DNA of 64,000 nt, taken from assembly GCA_019918135.1 (NCBI GenBank), contig WBZZ01004158.1:95001-159000 (forward strand), given 5' to 3'. Below are positions 60,311 to 64,000 of the stretch, piece by piece. The stretch's first letter is position 1; every line of letters begins with the position of its first letter. The notes under the pieces were generated by a model. That model made no database searches. It saw only the letters and a program-made list of their open reading frames with translations, and had not been told where the DNA came from. The DNA is from Paulinella micropora. Taxonomy: Eukaryota; Cercozoa; Imbricatea; Euglyphida; Paulinellidae. The translations under genes and the position numbers were made by a program.

Positions 60311-60399
60311 ACATTACAGACATAACTTGAGAGATCGTTAGGTGGGTTTGTTGTCCTTTGTAGAGGGGGTAGGACTATGTGAGTCTCTCCATCATAAAG

Positions 60400-60400
60400 C

Positions 60401-60432
<32 letters not shown>

Positions 60433-60457
60433 GTATGTGTATGTATGCTGTATAAGT

Positions 60458-60489
<32 letters not shown>

Positions 60490-60500
60490 TGTATGTGTAT
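60400..60500 (+). repeat. (TATG)n microsatellite
   Basis: TATG repeats in two blocks, the complement-phase counterpart of the TACA tract to its left. Confidence 0.95.
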
Positions 60501-60502
60501 CC

Positions 60503-60590
60503 CCGTCTCCAGCCCGCTCCCCACTTACCTCCGGGTTGCGGGATGGTGGATGCCTGTGTCTTCGCATATGCAGTGCTGATAGACCAAACA

Positions 60591-60643
<53 letters not shown>

Positions 60644-60657
60644 CTATCTATCTATCG

Positions 60658-60700
<43 letters not shown>

Positions 60701-60720
60701 GATCTATCTATCTATCTATG

Positions 60721-60781
<61 letters not shown>

Positions 60782-60823
60782 GTATCCATCCATTCATCCA
60801 TCCTTCCATCCTTCCATCCAACC

Positions 60824-60866
<43 letters not shown>

Positions 60867-60877
60867 CCTGGAGACGG
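60503..60877. repeat. (TCTA)n tract framed by CCGTCTCCAG/CTGGAGACGG
   Basis: CCGTCTCCAG (60503-60512) and its exact complement (about 60868-60877) flank a unique 80-bp segment and a long TCTA tract (about 60590-60865). This could be a small inverted-repeat element hosting the microsatellite. Confidence 0.6.
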
Positions 60878-61320
60878 TCTCTGCCACTGGCAACTCAGCC
60901 TAGGGTTCAGATCTAACTATCTCCTACAATGACGATTTTGTGTCCGCCGTTAATCGCGCGCAGCGCAAGGGCTAAACAGGCAACCAACTCCTGACCATGG
61001 CTGATGAAGTCGGGGCGTGATGCAAAGGGTTGATGAAGTCGGGGTTGTAGAAAGGTAACTCACAACGAGCGTGAACTCCTGAAACCTCGACTTGCTCATG
61101 GCATCATCTCCTTAGGGCACGCGCTCCTGGGGAGTGTTCTAGTGTTGTCCCGTATAGTTCAAAAGGGCTCGGCTACCTTTCGGCTTGAACTGGGCACAGA
61201 CACCAACCACAGCGAGACAGTGGTTGGTGTGCAGCTTGGCCGGTGCTGAAAGTTCTTGTCCGGGGGTAGTATAGGAGGCCATGGCTTTTCAAGCTAAGCC
61301 ACGCCCATAGATTAAACAAC
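60878..61320. repeat. Unidentified repeat-like sequence ending in a TCTA tail
   Basis: Non-coding host-type DNA. GATGAAGTCGGGG occurs twice (about 61001 and 61030), and ACCAACCAC and GTGGTTGGTG form an inverted pair (near 61200-61235). It ends ACAACAACATATCTATCTAT, like a retroelement with a simple-repeat tail. SINE- or LINE-tail origin is possible; I recognise no family. Confidence 0.4.
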
Positions 61321-61389
61321 AACATATCTATCTATCTATCTATCTACCTACCTACCTATCTACCTACCTACCTACCTACCTACCTATCC

Positions 61390-61429
<40 letters not shown>

Positions 61430-61450
61430 GTCTGTCTATCTATCTACCCT
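61320..61450 (+). repeat. (TCTA)n/(CCTA)n microsatellite
   Basis: TCTA repeats with an inner CCTA block and a few TCTG units, about 110 bp before the start codon of the helicase gene. Confidence 0.95.
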
Positions 61451-61558
61451 ACGTGGATTACTCACCTTTATTTACTGTAAAATAATTGTGACAAATATTG
61501 TGACTTGTGTAAGTAGCAATGAACTTTGAATACTCGTCTCTTCTGTTCTTTTTATGAG

Positions 61559-62847
61559 ATGTCGATGGTGGACTTTGGGGATGAGTTGCAAGAGCCGGGC
61601 TCCCAAGCTGCTGCTGGCAAGGCAGGCAAGAAAGCGAAGTCGGGAGGTTTTCAGTCTATGGGCTTGTCCGGCCCCGTCTACCGAGGGGTGGTCAAGAAGG
61701 GCTACAAAGTACCCACGCCGGTGCAGCGCAAGGCGATCCCGGTCTTACTAACAGGGGCGGATGTGGTGGCCATGGCTCGCACTGGTTCGGGCAAGACCGG
61801 CGCCTTCGTCATCCCCATGCTAGAGAAGCTGCAGTCCCGCCAACGTGGTCCTGTACGCGCTCTCATCTTTTCGCCCACCAGGGAGCTGGCCACGCAGACT
61901 TGCACGGTGTGCAAGCAGTTGGGCAAGTTCACGGACTTGCGCTTCTGTCTCATCACGGGCGGGGCGGGCATGGAGCAACAGTTCGAAGCGCTGGCCGCCG
62001 AGCCAGACGTGATCATCGCAACCCCGGGCCGCTTGATGCATCACCTGGTCGAGACCGGACTGAGCTTGAAAGCTGTCTCCATCTGCATCTTCGATGAAGC
62101 GGACCGTCTCTTCGAGATGGGCTTCGCGCCACAGCTGCAAGAGATCCTGACCAGACTCCCAGCCACTCGCCAGACTGCGCTCTTTTCCGCCACGCTCCCA
62201 ACCGCCCTCGCCGAGTTCACGCGAGCCGGCCTCAACAACCCCTCGCTGATTCGCTTGGACGCGGAAACCAAACTAAGCGATGAGCTCAAGATCCAGTTTC
62301 TGTCTGTACGTCAGGAGGCCAAAACAGCAGTGCTGCTGCACTTGGTGAGAGAGGTACTGCCCCAGGACCAGCAGGCTCTGGTCTTCGCTGCCACCAGGCA
62401 TCATGTAGAGTTCCTGTCGAAGATACTAGAACAAGATGGCGCCAAGGTCCTCACCGTTGCCAGCTGCTTAGATATCTTCTATGCTGCTTTATTCTAGGTG
62501 GGCGCTGTGTATGGGCACATGGATATGGCGGCACGCAAAGAAAATATCGCCAAGTTCCGCAGCAAACAGGCAACAAAGAACCACACAAACCTAGTTTTGC
62601 CTTTTGGCGTTGAAGTCGAGTGGAAATATTTCTGCGCTCTGCTTTTGATATTCTTTTTTATTTCCCTCTTTTCTCTTACCTTCTTCAATCTTCATCTGTC
62701 TTGCTGTCTTTACCCTATGTGTTTTTTGGGTTTTGGCAAGTTCATTTGTATTTGTTGCGTCCTCTTATTCTGTGTGTGTGTGCGAGAGAGAGAGAGAGAG
62801 AGTGAGAGAGAGAGAGAGAGAAGGAGGGAGAGAGAGAGAGAGAGAGG

Positions 62848-62878
<31 letters not shown>

Positions 62879-63952
62879 GAAGTAGAAAGGAAACGAAGGT
62901 CACAAAAACGTATGTATTTTGTGGCTCGCTGGCTTGCTTGGTCGGTGCAGACGCGGATTCTGGTGGTGACTGACGTGGCTGCCCGCGGGCTGGACATTCC
63001 ACTGCTGGACAACGTGATAAACTTTGACTTTCCGGCGCGGGCCAAGCTTTTCGTGCACCGCGCAGGGCGTGTGGCGCGTGCCGGGCGCACCGGGCTGGCG
63101 TACTCCTTGGTCAACACGGACGAGCTGCCCTACATGCTGGACCTGTTTCTCTTCCTCGGGCGGCCACTGCTGATGGCGCTGTCCGAGGGCGTGAGCAGCT
63201 ACGACGACAAGGTGACCTACTTCGGCAGCCTGCCGCAGCACTTGATCGACGAGGTCATGGAGTCCTATCGCGCTACGCTGGACGAAGCGCAGCTGGAAGG
63301 GCTGGTGGCCACCTGTCAAAGGGCCTACAAGATGTACTACAAAACCCGCGCAGCAGCCTCGCCCGCCAGTGCCTCACGGGCCAAAGAGATGCCCCGACCT
63401 ATTCCAATACACCCTGCATTTGCTGCAGCCGTCCCGCAAGATCACACAGCCGTGCGAGAGTTCATCAGCCAAATGTACAAGCGCAACAGCACGGTGACTA
63501 TCTTTGAGGCACTAGATAAGGACAATCCTATGATGGTACAAAAGAGAGGCAGAGATGACCAGCGGATAGAACTGGACCGCTTCAAGAAGCATAAACAGGC
63601 TGACTTTGCAGCTTCAGAGGCTGATGAAGAAGGCTCACGGTCTGGTAAAGGCGACGCAGACGAGTCAGAACTGGGCAAGAAGCGAAAGCTGTCCGGGCAG
63701 TCGCCCGCAACTAGCAGCCAGTCGATAGCTTTGAAAGGACGACAAAAGCCTCGCATGAGCGCAGCGGCGCGTAAAAAGCAAAAGCTGTTGTCAAAGCCAA
63801 AGGACTCGTCGGCTGCTGTCACGGATGGAATCCAAGGCACAGGCAAAGTGCATCAGGGGAAAAAGAAGTTACAGAGTTTCAAGGAGAGCCAGTACTATAT
63901 TCAAACTCAGCCTAAGGACGGCCTTGCAAAACAGATTGCAGAGAGAGGGTAG
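61559..63952 (+). CDS. DDX54: ATP-dependent RNA helicase DDX54/DBP10 (3' end probably beyond window)
   Basis: Host gene. Exon 1 is 61559-62446 (or to 62455), exon 2 62498-62569, exon 3 62951 onward; all joins are phase 0. DEAD-box motifs: Q motif GFQSMGLS...PTPVQ (30-56), ARTGSGKT (73-80), SPTREL (105-110), TPGR (155-158), DEAD (179-182) and SAT (210-212); after splicing, TDVAARGLD and [26 protein letters not shown] and [15 protein letters not shown] are characteristic of DDX54/Dbp10, a nucleolar helicase for large ribosomal subunit assembly. RATIFE-like [10 protein letters not shown] and a Lys-rich tail follow. [16 protein letters not shown] fits the DBP10 C-terminal domain, which normally extends further. 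The TAG at 63950-63952 overlaps a GTAGGT donor (63951 on), so another exon probably follows. Confidence 0.9.
62447..62497 (+). other. Very short intron 1 of the helicase gene
   Basis: Two donors are possible, GTCCTC (62447, 51 nt) or GTTGCC (62456, 42 nt), with acceptor TTATTCTAG ending at 62497. Both keep the frame. The second would keep three more residues (VLT) before VGAVYGHMD. Confidence 0.7.
62570..62950 (+). other. GC-AG intron 2 of the helicase gene, with (GA)n tract
   Basis: Exon 2 ends AAACAG and the intron begins GCAACA. The acceptor is TCGGTGCAG at 62942-62950. Joining gives [19 protein letters not shown], which matches the family. No GT donor lies nearby. A GA microsatellite fills 62783-62880. 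Confidence 0.75.
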
Positions 63953-64000
63953 GTCTAGTCACGCAAGACTTCTACTTTCGTTGGTTGGTGTACTCAATTT

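Noticed and set aside
58652-60325. Long open frames rich in Met-Tyr-Val-Cys or Tyr-Ile-His-Thr on both strands
   Set aside because: They are translations of the TACA/CATA microsatellite in every frame.
60407-60932. Open frames rich in Leu-Ser-Ile-Tyr
   Set aside because: Translations of the TCTA microsatellite.

Overview
The window is nuclear DNA of a eukaryote, most likely a unicellular alga or another protist. It has spliced host genes, LINE and Ty1/copia remains, long microsatellites and two kinds of captured viral DNA. Base composition falls into three types: host DNA of moderate GC (about 1-12.8 kb and 60.5-64 kb), a very GC-rich block (about 12.85-37.8 kb) and an AT-rich block (about 37.8-57.9 kb). 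I cannot name the species.

Host and transposon part, 1-12.85 kb. A spliced gene of at least seven exons (882-5191) encodes a SET-like domain, a CxxC/DUF7869-like middle part and a C-terminal RanBP2-type zinc finger. A Ty1/copia fossil (5.98-7.2 kb) follows, then two diverged copies of a LINE 5' region, then a LINE (8.34-12.85 kb) with an apurinic-type endonuclease and reverse transcriptase, broken by frameshifts.

GC-rich part, 12.85-37.8 kb. Densely packed genes with no visible introns look like a decayed piece of a large DNA virus. They are a long surface protein, a multi-spanning membrane protein, a protein kinase, an unknown protein, an mRNA capping guanylyltransferase, a four-helix membrane protein, a histone-fold protein with an acidic tail, and a leucine-rich-repeat-like protein. 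A unit of about 15.9 kb (12593-28461), made of the LINE tail plus this block, is repeated head to tail. The second copy (28462-37785) stops inside the capping gene, where the AT-rich element begins.

AT-rich part, 37.8-57.9 kb. This is a nearly complete Polinton-family element (Polinton-like virus). It carries a DDE integrase, a phage-type fibre with an S74 chaperone domain, packaging ATPase, adenain-like protease, minor and major capsid proteins, a surface protein, paired ExoX-C-like proteins, protein-primed PolB and several small genes. Most genes look whole, with roughly five breaks in all. The most striking feature is a family of nine 20-bp palindromes with compensatory arm changes. Most lie inside coding sequence and are read in the same frame, giving N-L-x-x-V-x-D.

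Right flank, 57.9-64 kb. A foldback element, about 1.45 kb of TACA microsatellite, further tetranucleotide tracts around an unidentified repeat, and the 5' part of a host DDX54/DBP10 DEAD-box helicase gene with a very short intron and a GC-AG intron. The DDX54 gene probably continues past the window.
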